Shown here: in pieces, positions 55,157 through 64,000 of the stretch
Position numbering within the stretch: position 1 is the first letter of the stretch
Layout: the number at the start of each line of letters is the position of its first letter
Origin: Thalassotalea piscium
Lineage (GTDB): Bacteria; Pseudomonadota; Gammaproteobacteria; Enterobacterales; Alteromonadaceae
Assembly: GCF_030295935.1 (NCBI RefSeq)
Contig: NZ_AP027362.1
Coordinates: 3,658,001 to 3,722,000, forward strand
DNA: 64,000 nt
Direction of reading: 5' to 3'
Program-made: the position numbers and the translations under genes
The notes under the pieces: model-generated
Seen by the model: only the letters and a program-made list of their open reading frames with translations
Told to the model about the DNA's origin: nothing
Databases searched by the model: none

Positions 55157-56441
55157 CTGCCTATCATTAATACCCATATAGGGTTTAGGATAGGCAATTA
55201 TGAATAAGAAAGAACTAGAAGCGTTTGCTAAAGAGGCAGCCAAATCAATCAAGTCCGAAGCTGACTTAACTGATTTTCGCAAAATGTTAACCAAGGTCAC
55301 CGTTGAAGCGGCACTTAATGCCGAGCTTGACGAACACCTTGGCTACTCTCGTCATGAAAAATCCACTCAAGATAATTACCGTAATGGTTATTCATCGAAA
55401 ACAATTCGCACTGAAGATGGTGAAGTCGACCTAGATGCCCCTCGCGATAGGAACTCCAGCTTTGAGCCTCAGCTCGTTAAGAAAAATCAAACGCGTTTTA
55501 CCTCAATGGACGACAAGATTTTATATCTGTACTCCAAGGGCATGACAACCCGAGATATCGTTGCTACCTTCAAAGAAATGTATGATGCGGATGTTTCTCC
55601 AGCACTTATTTCACGTGTGACTAACGCCGTTATTGAGCAAGTCGTGGAATGGCAAGCGAGGCCGCTTGATGCGGTTTACCCCATTGTTTACTTAGACTGC
55701 TTAGTGGTCAAAATTAGGCAGGATAAACAGGTTATCAATAAAGCTGTTTACCTTGCGCTTGGCGTTAATATTGAAGGCCATAAAGAGTTGCTCGGCATGT
55801 GGATATCGGAAAATGAAGGGGCTAAGTTTTGGTTGAACGTGTTAACTGAACTTCAAAATCGAGGCGTGAAAGATATCCTTATTGCTTGTGTCGATGGCCT
55901 TAAGGGCTTCCCTGATGCAATCAATACAGTTTATCCTGATACGCAAATACAGCTGTGTATTGTGCATATGGTGCGTAATTCGTTGAAGTTTGTTCCATGG
56001 AAAGACTATAAAGCTATCACGAGTGATTTGAAGCGAATATACCAATCAATCACCGAAGATGAAGCGTTGCTAGCACTTGAACAATTCGAACAGCGCTGGG
56101 ATGGCAAATACCCCAACATATCGCGCTCGTGGCGTAATAACTGGCAGAACGTGAGTACGTTGTTTAATTACCCGGAAGATATACGTAAAGCTATCTACAC
56201 GACGAATGCGATTGAGTCGCTCAATAGTGTAATACGTAAGGCAATTAAAAAGCGTAAGCTTTTTCCACATGATGATTCAGCGAAAAAGGTCATCTACTTG
56301 GCAATAGAGCAGGCATCCAAAAAGTGGACAATGCCAATAAGAAATTGGAAAACGGCCTTGAATCGATTTATGATTGAATTCGAAGACCGTTTGAAAGATG
56401 TTATTTAAACCTGGCAGTTACACAAAATGCGTTACAGGGTC
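55133..56441 (+). mobile_element. IS256-family insertion sequence (1309 bp)
   Basis: Terminal inverted repeats of 29 bp start GACCCTGTAAC and end GTGTAACTGCC on the inside of each end, differing at a few central positions. The element encodes one transposase. The intact ORF, near-perfect ends and exact 8-bp target duplication indicate a recent insertion. No passenger gene. Confidence 0.95.
55200..56408 (+). CDS. IS256-family transposase
   Basis: 402 residues, usual length for the family. Acidic catalytic residues are likely in VYLDCLVVKI, IACVDGLKGFPDAI and TNAIESLNSVIRKAIKKRK, the DDE pattern of the mutator-type transposase domain. The frame appears intact, so the element may still move. 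Confidence 0.96.
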   Translation: MNKKELEAFAKEAAKSIKSEADLTDFRKMLTKVTVEAALNAELDEHLGYSRHEKSTQDNYRNGYSSKTIRTEDGEVDLDAPRDRNSSFEPQLVKKNQTRFTSMDDKILYLYSKGMTTRDIVATFKEMYDADVSPALISRVTNAVIEQVVEWQARPLDAVYPIVYLDCLVVKIRQDKQVINKAVYLALGVNIEGHKELLGMWISENEGAKFWLNVLTELQNRGVKDILIACVDGLKGFPDAINTVYPDTQIQLCIVHMVRNSLKFVPWKDYKAITSDLKRIYQSITEDEALLALEQFEQRWDGKYPNISRSWRNNWQNVSTLFNYPEDIRKAIYTTNAIESLNSVIRKAIKKRKLFPHDDSAKKVIYLAIEQASKKWTMPIRNWKTALNRFMIEFEDRLKDVI

Positions 56442-56449
56442 GCTTTGTA
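56442..56449 (+). repeat. Right target-site duplication of the IS element
   Basis: GCTTTGTA, identical to 55125-55132. Confidence 0.93.
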
Positions 56450-56470
56450 AAAGTGAGTTATCGTTTCTAG
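56450..56470 (+). pseudogene. Severed 3' end of the TonB receptor gene
   Basis: Joined to 55132 in frame, these codons read KVSYRF followed by TAG. This gives the receptor a natural C-terminal beta strand with a final Phe and a native length of 893 residues. Confidence 0.88.
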
Positions 56471-56491
56471 TAGACAGACATTAATACTATA

Positions 56492-56521
56492 AAGCTAGTT
56501 ACTTTGATCAGTAACTAGCTT
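56492..56521 (+). terminator. Original terminator of the TonB receptor gene
   Basis: AAGCTAGTTAC / GTAACTAGCTT, 11-bp perfect stem with 8-nt loop, 21 bp after the native stop. T run is poor. The following 56522-56881 is AT-rich and I see nothing in it. Confidence 0.55.
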
Positions 56522-56881
56522 AATAAATTCAAAGTATGTTTATTTTAGCTTGAAGTATAACTAGTCACTACCCAAGTAATTTAAATATCACATATTTAGT
56601 AGCTAAACTCTTAATGCTGCTTCTGAAAGCCTACATGCAACAATATTAATTTATAAACATTTATAATTTATTGCTAGACGCGATTAATTGAATTGTTCTT
56701 TTTGATAAATAAGACAAGAGTGGTAAATTTACAAACCAAACTAATTACTGTTGTTAAATCAGCTAAGCTGGGAAAAAAGCCTGTAAATCCACACGTCTGT
56801 TTTTTAATAGATACATAGCCCATTGAAAATAAGATTATAATTCTTATTACACTGCTGTAATCTCAAGTCCAAGTAAAACAA

Positions 56882-56920
56882 CTTAAGTCACTTTGAATCA
56901 ATATACAAAGAAACTTAAGC
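56882..56920 (-). terminator. Possible terminator of the cus-like operon
   Basis: CTTAAGT..CTTTG pairs with CAAAG..ACTTAAG, then TTGTTTTA on the minus strand, 23 bp after the reductase gene. Confidence 0.4.
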
Positions 56921-56943
56921 GAGTCTTATACTTTAACTTTTGG

Positions 56944-58791
56944 TTAAACGAATTCGTCAAAGGCTATTGCTGAGTCTTTAACTCCTCTCGCTTTCAATAA
57001 TTTAATTGTCTCCTTCATTAACCCATCAGGTCCACATAAATAGAAGTCGATATTTTCTAATGGTCCTAAATTATCCAAGTTAAGCCCAAGTATATCCTGT
57101 GCGTAGCCTGTTGCACCAAGCCAGTTCTCATCTGCTTGAGATAACGTGGGATAATAGTGAAAGTATTTATGCATATCTGCTAATTGATAAAAATGATCTT
57201 CATAAAGTAAATCACACTCTTTGCGCGCGCCGTAGAAAAAATGGATGCTACACTCACTTTTATCTTCATCATTGTGGTTATTTTTTTGTATTTGCTCCTC
57301 GATAATTGCTTTTAATGGGGCCATCCCTGACCCTGCTCCGAGCAACACCATTGTATTTTTACTTGGCTCTTTAACAAAAAACTCCTCAAAAGGCCCAATA
57401 GCCTCTACCTCAGCCCCAACCATTAAGTTACAAAGATAACTTGAACCAACGCCTGGTAAAACGGTTGTATTTGGCGCCGCTTGTATTTTTATTGTAAAGA
57501 CTAACTCATCGTTTTCTAGTGAAGGTTCAGCTAAAGAGTAGCTGCGAGTACATGCTAAATGGTTAAATTCAAAAAATTCAACATCTTCCCAGTGAGATTT
57601 TAATTCGTTAGGTAAATCACACGGTATAGACTCTCCTTTAGCCGCAGGGATCAAAAATCGCATAAATGCTCCCGCTTTATATGTTAACGATGAGCCATTA
57701 CATACTTTAAACCTTAACTCTTTAATATGAGGGCTGATGAAACGGCAAGATTTAAGCGCTAAGTTATGTTTTTTAGCATCCGTGATATCTATTAAGGTCA
57801 TATCTTTAACATCATTACTGAAGTGTTGACACGCCAACCGATATCCCTGCTGCAACTCTTCTTCACTAAAGTGTAATGAATCAGCTGATGTGGCATTGAC
57901 AATAGGATTTATCATTACCTTACAACGCCCACATGTGCCACCTCCACCACAAGTAGACGGTAGCGCGATGTTATGCTCAATTAAACCATCAAGTAAGTTT
58001 GTATGACTTGATAGCGTTACTTCTCCCATACTTTTCTGATGTTTATCAAATAATCTAACCCCTTGTTTTTTAGCAAAGAATTTTATTTGATATTGGCCTC
58101 GCAACCCGAGATCAATTGTCCAAATAAGGCCGGTTAATGAAAGCCAAAGCGTGATAAACGCAAACATAATCATTAATAGGCTATTAAAGCTACCTTCATT
58201 GGCATAGTCCATGAAGTGGATCATAAAAAAGATGTCTGCTAATCGTTTATGTTCATCACTATGACCAACAATTCGACCTGAGCCTAATTCAACATAAACA
58301 CTCGTATTAATGTCATCTGAAAAATCAACTTGCCACGCTGCATTTTTTTCTTTTGGAAAGTCGTCAATTGGAGGGTTAACAAGCTTGATTTTAGTCGTTT
58401 TACCCGGTCCAGAATATGAGTTAATTGCAAGTGCTTTTGCGAAATCGCTATTGATATTAACTTGTTCACCAGAATAAGCATCAACGAGGGTATAGTTGTG
58501 TTTAAAGTTTTTATATAGGTTAGGCTCATGAGTTAACAAGTAATATGGTTTTCCAAGTAGAAACGTTTGTTCAATCGAGTTACTCGCTTTAAATGTAGCT
58601 AAAACAGTCTTTAGTTCAACTAGTTGTGCTTGGCTTACACTGCTTTTTTGATGAGTATGGCTTTTATAAGTATTCCCTGCTGCTTTTGTATGGTCCATCA
58701 CATTAAAATAAATACCACTGAGTAACCAAAGCAAGAACTGAATACCCACTACTACTGAAGCCCATTTATGTATTTTTCTGATCCAAGGCAT
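56944..58791 (-). CDS. PepSY membrane module fused to a 2Fe-2S / NqrF-like flavin reductase
   Basis: 615 residues. N-terminal PepSY-TM module (about 1-240): helix with IHKWASVVVGIQFLLWLLSG, periplasmic PepSY part, FMIHFMDYANEG and a further helix. Then a plant-type ferredoxin domain (about 250-335, Cys set STCGGGGTCGRCK and RLACQ) and an FAD/NAD(P)H reductase domain with TRSYSLAEP, GAGSGMAPLKAI and CGPDGLMKE, ending DEFV, as in NqrF. It should carry electrons from NAD(P)H to the membrane. Its ATG overlaps the cusA stop (TAATG), so both are made together. The acceptor is unknown; see findings. Confidence 0.88.
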   Translation of the reverse strand: MPWIRKIHKWASVVVGIQFLLWLLSGIYFNVMDHTKAAGNTYKSHTHQKSSVSQAQLVELKTVLATFKASNSIEQTFLLGKPYYLLTHEPNLYKNFKHNYTLVDAYSGEQVNINSDFAKALAINSYSGPGKTTKIKLVNPPIDDFPKEKNAAWQVDFSDDINTSVYVELGSGRIVGHSDEHKRLADIFFMIHFMDYANEGSFNSLLMIMFAFITLWLSLTGLIWTIDLGLRGQYQIKFFAKKQGVRLFDKHQKSMGEVTLSSHTNLLDGLIEHNIALPSTCGGGGTCGRCKVMINPIVNATSADSLHFSEEELQQGYRLACQHFSNDVKDMTLIDITDAKKHNLALKSCRFISPHIKELRFKVCNGSSLTYKAGAFMRFLIPAAKGESIPCDLPNELKSHWEDVEFFEFNHLACTRSYSLAEPSLENDELVFTIKIQAAPNTTVLPGVGSSYLCNLMVGAEVEAIGPFEEFFVKEPSKNTMVLLGAGSGMAPLKAIIEEQIQKNNHNDEDKSECSIHFFYGARKECDLLYEDHFYQLADMHKYFHYYPTLSQADENWLGATGYAQDILGLNLDNLGPLENIDFYLCGPDGLMKETIKLLKARGVKDSAIAFDEFV

Positions 58792-61700
58792 TAGGCACCC
58801 TCACTTGATTTATTATTATTATTTTCGGATATATTTCGCTTAAAAACCCTAAAATAGGTTAAAAGCAAACCACTAATAGCGGCTATAACACCAAATAAAG
58901 TGGTCCAAAAAAGAAGGTAGTTCTCAATACTTCCATCGTTATAATCCATAACATGAAAGCGAAACATATAATCAAATAATCGCCAAAAGTCATGCCGCTT
59001 TCCAACAAGCATCCCATCTTGTTCTGAGATGTATATAGACGGCGCGCCAAGATTTTCAAAATTAATACGCCATGCGGGTAATACTTTAGGATTGAGCTCA
59101 AATGGTGGGTTTTCAGTAATCAACTCAACTTCACTGACTATTCCATCACCCGTATAATGGTGTTGAGCAAGCTCGATAGCTAAACTCTTATTTATAGGCG
59201 ACAGTAATTTTCCATCAACGGCGTCAATTAAGTAGTTATTGTCATTGTTGGTAAATCGATAAACATTTTTATTGATCAATTTCCCCAAGCTAATATTTTT
59301 TGCACCTGGATATTTTGTATATAACGACTTTAACGAAAAATGGATATTGCTAGTGTTGATTTTATCTTGATGATTCACAACAAGAGTATCGCCATGAATA
59401 TAATCAATATCAAAAAATACCATATAGGCGCCTGTTACAGACCAAATAACAAATTGTGCGCCTATGAAAAGCATCATCCATTTATGATATTTACGACTAG
59501 ATTTTAGTAAGCTAAATGATTTACTTTTTGTTTCATCATTACCCTTTATCGAGCTAGATCGCCACAGATAATACAACGCTGGCAATACAAGCAATGTCAG
59601 GATAACCGCGCTGAACATGCCTCCTACCATGGGTGCTGCGATACGGCTCATTACTTCTGAGCCAGTACCTGAACCATACAAAATAGGTAATAAACCAATA
59701 ATTATTGTGCCTGCTGTCATCATTACTGGCCGAACACGCATACCTGCACCATGTAATACCGCCTGAAAAACATCATCTTTAGTTGTGGTAATGTTTTTTA
59801 CTTGATGCTCTTTTATCATGTCTTGATAAGCTTGGTTTAAGTACACCAACATAATTACGCCTATTTCAACCGCAACTCCAGCAAGCGCGATAAAACCAAC
59901 ACCTACTGCCACTGAAAAGTTAAAGCCTTCAAGGTACATTAGCCAGATACTGCCCACCATGGCGAGCGGTAACGTCCCCATGATCATTGCCACTTCAATT
60001 ACATTTCTAAAGTTTAAATACAAAAGAATAACAATAATGAATAACGTTAATGGCACTACATAAGCTAATTTAGCTTTTGCCCGCTCCATATACTCATATT
60101 GCCCTGCCCAAGTAATTGAATATCCCACTGGCAGTTTTAATTGATTATCAATAACCTTTTGCGCATTATCAACGTAATGACCAACATCTACACCTTCAAT
60201 GTCAACGAATGCCCAGCCATTTAAACGGGCATTTTCAGATTTAATTCCTGGTGGGCCATCTTCAATAAAGACATGAGCAACATCGCCTAATGAAATCCGT
60301 TCACCATTAGGGGTGACTATTGGTAATAATGATAATTGCTCTGGCGAGTCACGATAGTCTTGTGGATAACGTAAATTAACGGGGTAACGCTCTAACCCTT
60401 CAATTGTTTGAGTAACGTTCATTCCGCCAATTGCTGTTGCCACTACTTGCTGTATTTCAGCAATATTTAAACCATAACGTGCGGCTTTTGCGCGTTGAAT
60501 ATCAATTTTAATGTAACGCCCACCTGCAACTCGCTCTGAATAGACAGAAGCAGTGCCTGGAACATCAGCCAAAATTTCTTCTATTTGCTGACCAATACCT
60601 TGAATAACGCTCAATTTTGGTCCTGCTATTTTAATTCCAACAGGGGTTTTAATGCCTGTCGCTAGCATATCTATTCGAGTTTTAATCGGCATTACCCAAG
60701 CATTAGTGACTCCTGGCAATTTAACTAAGGCATCAAGCTCAGCTTTTAGGCTTTCAGTGGTAACACCTGCTCGCCACTGATCTTGTGGCTTTAACTGAAT
60801 AAAGGTTTCAATCATGGTAAGAGGCGCAGGATCTGTAGCCGTTTCAGCGCGCCCAACTTTGCCAAAAACGGTTTCAACTTCAGGCACCGTTTTAATTAAC
60901 TTATCGGTTTGCTGAAGTAACTGCCGTGCTTGCCCTATCGATATACCAGGGTAAGTGGTTGGCATATACATTAAATCGCCTTCATCTAGTGGCGGAATAA
61001 ATTCGCTACCAATTTTTTCTAATGGATAAATACCAATAGCAAGCACCGCCAATGCGGCTAGTAATGTAACTTTAGGGAACTGCAGAACTTTTTTAAGTGC
61101 CGGCATATAGAGATAAGTTAAAAACTTATTCACTGGGTTTTTATGCTCAGGTAACACTTTTCCTCGAATGAAGTAGCCCATTAATACAGGTACTAAAGTA
61201 ATAGCAAGTGCAGCTGAAGCCGCCATCGCATAAGTTTTTGTAAACGCTAGTGGCGCAAACATTCGCCCCTCTTGTGCTTCAAGAGTAAAAACGGGGATAA
61301 AACTAACAGTTATAATTAATAAGGTAAAAAATAACGCAGGACCTACTTCACTTGCCGAATCAATCACCACTTGCCAACGATTTTCTTTGGTCAGTGTTTT
61401 ACCTTGAGCGGTAAGCCTTTCCATGTGTTTGTGCATGTTTTCTATCATAACAATCGCACCATCAACCATGGCACCAATGGCAATAGCAATACCACCTAAT
61501 GACATAATATTGGCATTTAGTCCTTGCCAGTGCATTACTAGAAAAGCCGTTAATATGCCAACAGGAATGCTAAAAATAGCCACTAAAGATGAGCGCACAT
61601 GAAACAAGAAAATAATACAAACAAGGGCAACAACCGCAAATTCTTCTAATAGTTTATAACTTAAGTTATCAACGGCACGTTCAATTAATGCTGAGCGATC

Positions 61701-62675
61701 ATAAACAGGTACAACTTCAACGCCGTCAGGCAGCCCCCTTTTAAGTTGTTCAAGTTTTTCTTTTACCCGATTAATCACTTGCTGGGCGTTTTCGCCGTAG
61801 CGCATAACAACTATACCGCCAACCGTTTCACCTTCGCCATTAAGCTCGGCAATACCTCGGCGCATTTGTGGGCCAGTACCAATATCGGCAACATCTTTTA
61901 ACAGTAACGGCGTGCCATTCGGGTTTACACCTAATGGAATATGTTCTAAGTCTTCAACGCTTTTAATATATCCTGTAGCGCGTACCATATATTCAGCTTC
62001 AGCCATTTCAATAACTGACGCACCTATTTCTTGGTTGCCTTGTTTGATCGCAGTTTGCACCAATGACAGCGGAATACCATAGGCACGCAATCTATCGGGA
62101 TGAACCCTAACTTGGTATTGTTTAACCATGCCACCCAATGCGGCCACTTCAGAAACACCGGGAACGGTTTGTAATTCAAACTTTAGAAACCAATCTTGAA
62201 TACTGCGTAACTGACTTAAATCATGCTGACCCGTTTTATCAACCAGTGCATATAAATAAACCCAACCAACACCTGTTGCATCAGGACCTAATTGCGGCTT
62301 AGCTTCACTAGGTAAATTTGGAGCAACTTGACTTAAATACTCAAGTACGCGTGAGCGAGCCCAATAAAGATCGGTGTCTTCATTAAAAATAACGTAAACA
62401 TACGAATCTCCAAAAAATGAAAAACCACGCACAGTAACAGCACCGGGTACAGAAAGCATTGCGGTAGTTAACGGGTAAGTTACTTGGTCTTCAACTACTT
62501 GCGGGGCTTGGCCAGGGTAACTTGTTTTTATTATAACTTGTACGTCTGACAAGTCAGGTAGCGCATCAATAGGCGTTTTACTAACAGAGTATAAGCCTGC
62601 CGCTACCAATAAAAATGTCGCTAATAATACAAAGAATCGATTTCCCACCGACCAACGAATAATAGATGCAATCAT
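58791..62675 (-). CDS. cusA: CusA-type heavy-metal RND efflux pump with C-terminal PepSY extension
   Basis: 1294 residues, about 250 more than E. coli CusA. The first 1040 residues are a standard heavy-metal RND permease ([12 protein letters not shown]-like start, [13 protein letters not shown] in helix 4). The three substrate Met of CusA are kept in [19 protein letters not shown] and RIDMLATG, so Cu(I)/Ag(I) is a better guess than Zn/Co. From about 1045 on there is a PepSY-TM module ([29 protein letters not shown], two outer helices) related to that of the next gene. It starts 15 bp after the cusB-like gene. Confidence 0.92.
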   Translation of the reverse strand: MIASIIRWSVGNRFFVLLATFLLVAAGLYSVSKTPIDALPDLSDVQVIIKTSYPGQAPQVVEDQVTYPLTTAMLSVPGAVTVRGFSFFGDSYVYVIFNEDTDLYWARSRVLEYLSQVAPNLPSEAKPQLGPDATGVGWVYLYALVDKTGQHDLSQLRSIQDWFLKFELQTVPGVSEVAALGGMVKQYQVRVHPDRLRAYGIPLSLVQTAIKQGNQEIGASVIEMAEAEYMVRATGYIKSVEDLEHIPLGVNPNGTPLLLKDVADIGTGPQMRRGIAELNGEGETVGGIVVMRYGENAQQVINRVKEKLEQLKRGLPDGVEVVPVYDRSALIERAVDNLSYKLLEEFAVVALVCIIFLFHVRSSLVAIFSIPVGILTAFLVMHWQGLNANIMSLGGIAIAIGAMVDGAIVMIENMHKHMERLTAQGKTLTKENRWQVVIDSASEVGPALFFTLLIITVSFIPVFTLEAQEGRMFAPLAFTKTYAMAASAALAITLVPVLMGYFIRGKVLPEHKNPVNKFLTYLYMPALKKVLQFPKVTLLAALAVLAIGIYPLEKIGSEFIPPLDEGDLMYMPTTYPGISIGQARQLLQQTDKLIKTVPEVETVFGKVGRAETATDPAPLTMIETFIQLKPQDQWRAGVTTESLKAELDALVKLPGVTNAWVMPIKTRIDMLATGIKTPVGIKIAGPKLSVIQGIGQQIEEILADVPGTASVYSERVAGGRYIKIDIQRAKAARYGLNIAEIQQVVATAIGGMNVTQTIEGLERYPVNLRYPQDYRDSPEQLSLLPIVTPNGERISLGDVAHVFIEDGPPGIKSENARLNGWAFVDIEGVDVGHYVDNAQKVIDNQLKLPVGYSITWAGQYEYMERAKAKLAYVVPLTLFIIVILLYLNFRNVIEVAMIMGTLPLAMVGSIWLMYLEGFNFSVAVGVGFIALAGVAVEIGVIMLVYLNQAYQDMIKEHQVKNITTTKDDVFQAVLHGAGMRVRPVMMTAGTIIIGLLPILYGSGTGSEVMSRIAAPMVGGMFSAVILTLLVLPALYYLWRSSSIKGNDETKSKSFSLLKSSRKYHKWMMLFIGAQFVIWSVTGAYMVFFDIDYIHGDTLVVNHQDKINTSNIHFSLKSLYTKYPGAKNISLGKLINKNVYRFTNNDNNYLIDAVDGKLLSPINKSLAIELAQHHYTGDGIVSEVELITENPPFELNPKVLPAWRINFENLGAPSIYISEQDGMLVGKRHDFWRLFDYMFRFHVMDYNDGSIENYLLFWTTLFGVIAAISGLLLTYFRVFKRNISENNNNKSSEGA

Positions 62676-62690
62676 AATATTACCCCTTAG

Positions 62691-64000
62691 CTAATGGTTA
62701 GAATGATCAACAGATGAATGCTCTGCAGCGGGTTCATTGTGTGATTCTTCATTTTCAGACATTGGCGCTATTTGAGTAATAATAAAATTATCGTCATGCA
62801 CCTCAAAAGTAAATTTAACCTCCATATTAATGCTAAAACCATTTAGACTAAGGCCTTGTGCGGTAATAAAGTCAACTGTAGCAGCTGGCCTATTCCATTT
62901 TTCAATTGCTGAACGGTCAATTGTTATCATGCCATGGTCAGCCATTAATGCTTTTATGGTACCTGTTACTGTTGCAGTTGAAACAGCAGTGTTTGTGTTT
63001 GCTTTCGCATCTTGTCCTATTTTCATTGTATCCATAGTGCTTTCATCAGGAATATGAATATGACTAACGTTGTAATCACCTGACGATGTTTTAGTTATTT
63101 CAACATGTAAGCTTAAACCTACTTTGAGTAGTGAAAAATCAACATTATCTGTGGCGCTAAAGTCCATCGTCATTTCTGGCCAGTCCCATTCTGGGATTGC
63201 TTGGTGCGTTAACGTGAGCATTTTATCATCAGCCATTAAGTGCTGAACTTGGGCTGAAACCCATACTGAAGTAGCCGTTGTTTCATCAGCTTCATGATTC
63301 ATTCTATTAAAATCTGATGTTTTACTTGATTCAGAGTCAAGTAAAAACTGAGCCGAGCTTACCACTTTATCGCCTTCGCTAAGCCCTTCAATAATTTCAA
63401 CGTTGTCGCGGTCAGAACGCCCAGTTTTAACTGCAATTGACTTAAAACTACCTTCACCTAATGCCAACACGACTCTGTTTTGACTCCCTGTTCTAATCAG
63501 CGCTTCTTTAGGGATGAGTAACGCATACTCCTCAACTAGCGGATGAATAGTAATTTGCGCAAACATATTTGGCTTAAACTCGCCATCGTCATTTTCAAAG
63601 CGAACTCTTACTTTTACTGTACGTGTGTTGGCATCAAGGGTTGGGTAAATATAATCCACTTTACCTTGCCATGATTGTCCTGGCAGATAATCAAGTGACA
63701 TAGTCACTGGCATACCTGTCTTTACTCGCCCCGCTTGACGTTCAAAGACTTCAGCTTCAACCCATACTTCTGATAAATCACCAATAGACAATAAAGTTGA
63801 ACCTGGTTGCACAAAAAAACCTTCTCGTATACTTAAGGTTTCAACAACACCATTTTGTGGGGCATAAAAAGTAATAGTTTGCTGTACTTTCTTTGTTTGT
63901 TTCAATTTTTCAATAGCGGCTTTAGATAATTGTAAAGCGACTAACCGACTTTCAGCAGCAGCAATAAGGCGACTATTATTACGATCGATGGCTAATAACA
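62691..64000 (-). CDS. cusB: CusB-type periplasmic adaptor with two CusF-like domains (5' part outside window)
   Basis: Membrane fusion protein of the efflux complex; the frame is open to the window edge, where a coiled-coil hairpin (RLIAAAESRLVALQL) is cut. Lipoyl (APQNGVVETLSIREGFFV), beta-barrel and membrane-proximal domains follow. Two CusF-like beta barrels are then appended: the first keeps the ligands (THQAI, EWDWPEMTMDF), the second has DRSAI and KWNRPAATVDF and so lacks the Met and Trp ligands. The tail is His-rich (EHSSVDHSNH). It heads the operon in this window; a CusC-like gene would lie to the right. Confidence 0.9.
   Translation of the reverse strand, partial: LLAIDRNNSRLIAAAESRLVALQLSKAAIEKLKQTKKVQQTITFYAPQNGVVETLSIREGFFVQPGSTLLSIGDLSEVWVEAEVFERQAGRVKTGMPVTMSLDYLPGQSWQGKVDYIYPTLDANTRTVKVRVRFENDDGEFKPNMFAQITIHPLVEEYALLIPKEALIRTGSQNRVVLALGEGSFKSIAVKTGRSDRDNVEIIEGLSEGDKVVSSAQFLLDSESSKTSDFNRMNHEADETTATSVWVSAQVQHLMADDKMLTLTHQAIPEWDWPEMTMDFSATDNVDFSLLKVGLSLHVEITKTSSGDYNVSHIHIPDESTMDTMKIGQDAKANTNTAVSTATVTGTIKALMADHGMITIDRSAIEKWNRPAATVDFITAQGLSLNGFSINMEVKFTFEVHDDNFIITQIAPMSENEESHNEPAAEHSSVDHSNH

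Overview
The window is a 64 kb piece of an AT-rich chromosome from a marine gammaproteobacterium, most likely an alteromonad close to Colwelliaceae (Colwellia/Thalassotalea type). That placement is inferred from gene content and order: a coxB-coxA-ctaG-coxC-SURF1-ctaA-ctaB-SCO block, ccoG-srkA-dsbA, kbl-tdh-glpE-glpG, ubiC-ubiA back to back with plsB, a secreted M4 protease, a PEP-CTERM protein and a large TonB receptor. I saw no rRNA, tRNA, CRISPR array or prophage.

Layout. 1-6.3 kb: end of an M14 carboxypeptidase, nfuA, a TraT-like lipoprotein with a small Tyr-rich secreted protein, a MATE exporter, a polysaccharide deacetylase and a lipoprotein. 6.3-15.1 kb: complete caa3-type cytochrome c oxidase genes with heme A synthesis and copper insertion factors; subunit II carries two cytochrome c domains. 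15.6-16.3 kb: lexA with two perfect SOS boxes. 16.4-23.7 kb: a repeat-rich stretch with short transposase-less elements around a broken PEP-CTERM gene, a RarD-like transporter, a PqiA-like protein, the M4 protease and a NYN protein. 23.9-33.4 kb: plsB, ubiA/ubiC, a FliL-like protein, glpG/glpE, tdh/kbl and an alpha/beta hydrolase. 33.6-36.9 kb: a YeiH-type exporter and hutG-hutF. 37-41 kb: ccoG, srkA, a lipid-anchored DsbA. 40.9-47 kb: an uncharacterised three-gene operon (double OB-fold protein, beta-propeller/SHOCT membrane protein, TVP38 protein), then a universal stress protein and a SulP transporter. 47.3-51.3 kb: Bcr-type MFS exporter, cupredoxin and CopA. 51.5-56.5 kb: a HutC-type regulator divergent from a TonB receptor that is broken by an IS256-family element. 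56.9-64 kb: a CusBA-type copper/silver efflux operon with unusual fusions.

Points that deserve most attention. (1) In the cus-like operon CusA has an extra C-terminal PepSY membrane module, the next gene is a PepSY-ferredoxin-NqrF-like reductase with a paralogous module, and CusB carries two CusF-like domains, the second without its copper ligands. Together they suggest metal efflux coupled to a membrane redox step. (2) The IS256 element sits six codons before the end of the TonB receptor gene; removing it and one 8-bp target duplication restores a normal C terminus ending in Phe. (3) A palindrome TTGTATATACAA upstream of hutG and a near copy over the -35 of the TonB receptor promoter link hutC, hutGF and the receptor in one probable regulon. 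(4) At least four short inverted-repeat element families are scattered through the intergenic DNA; two of the families share their terminal repeats, and some element ends supply stop codons of host genes.
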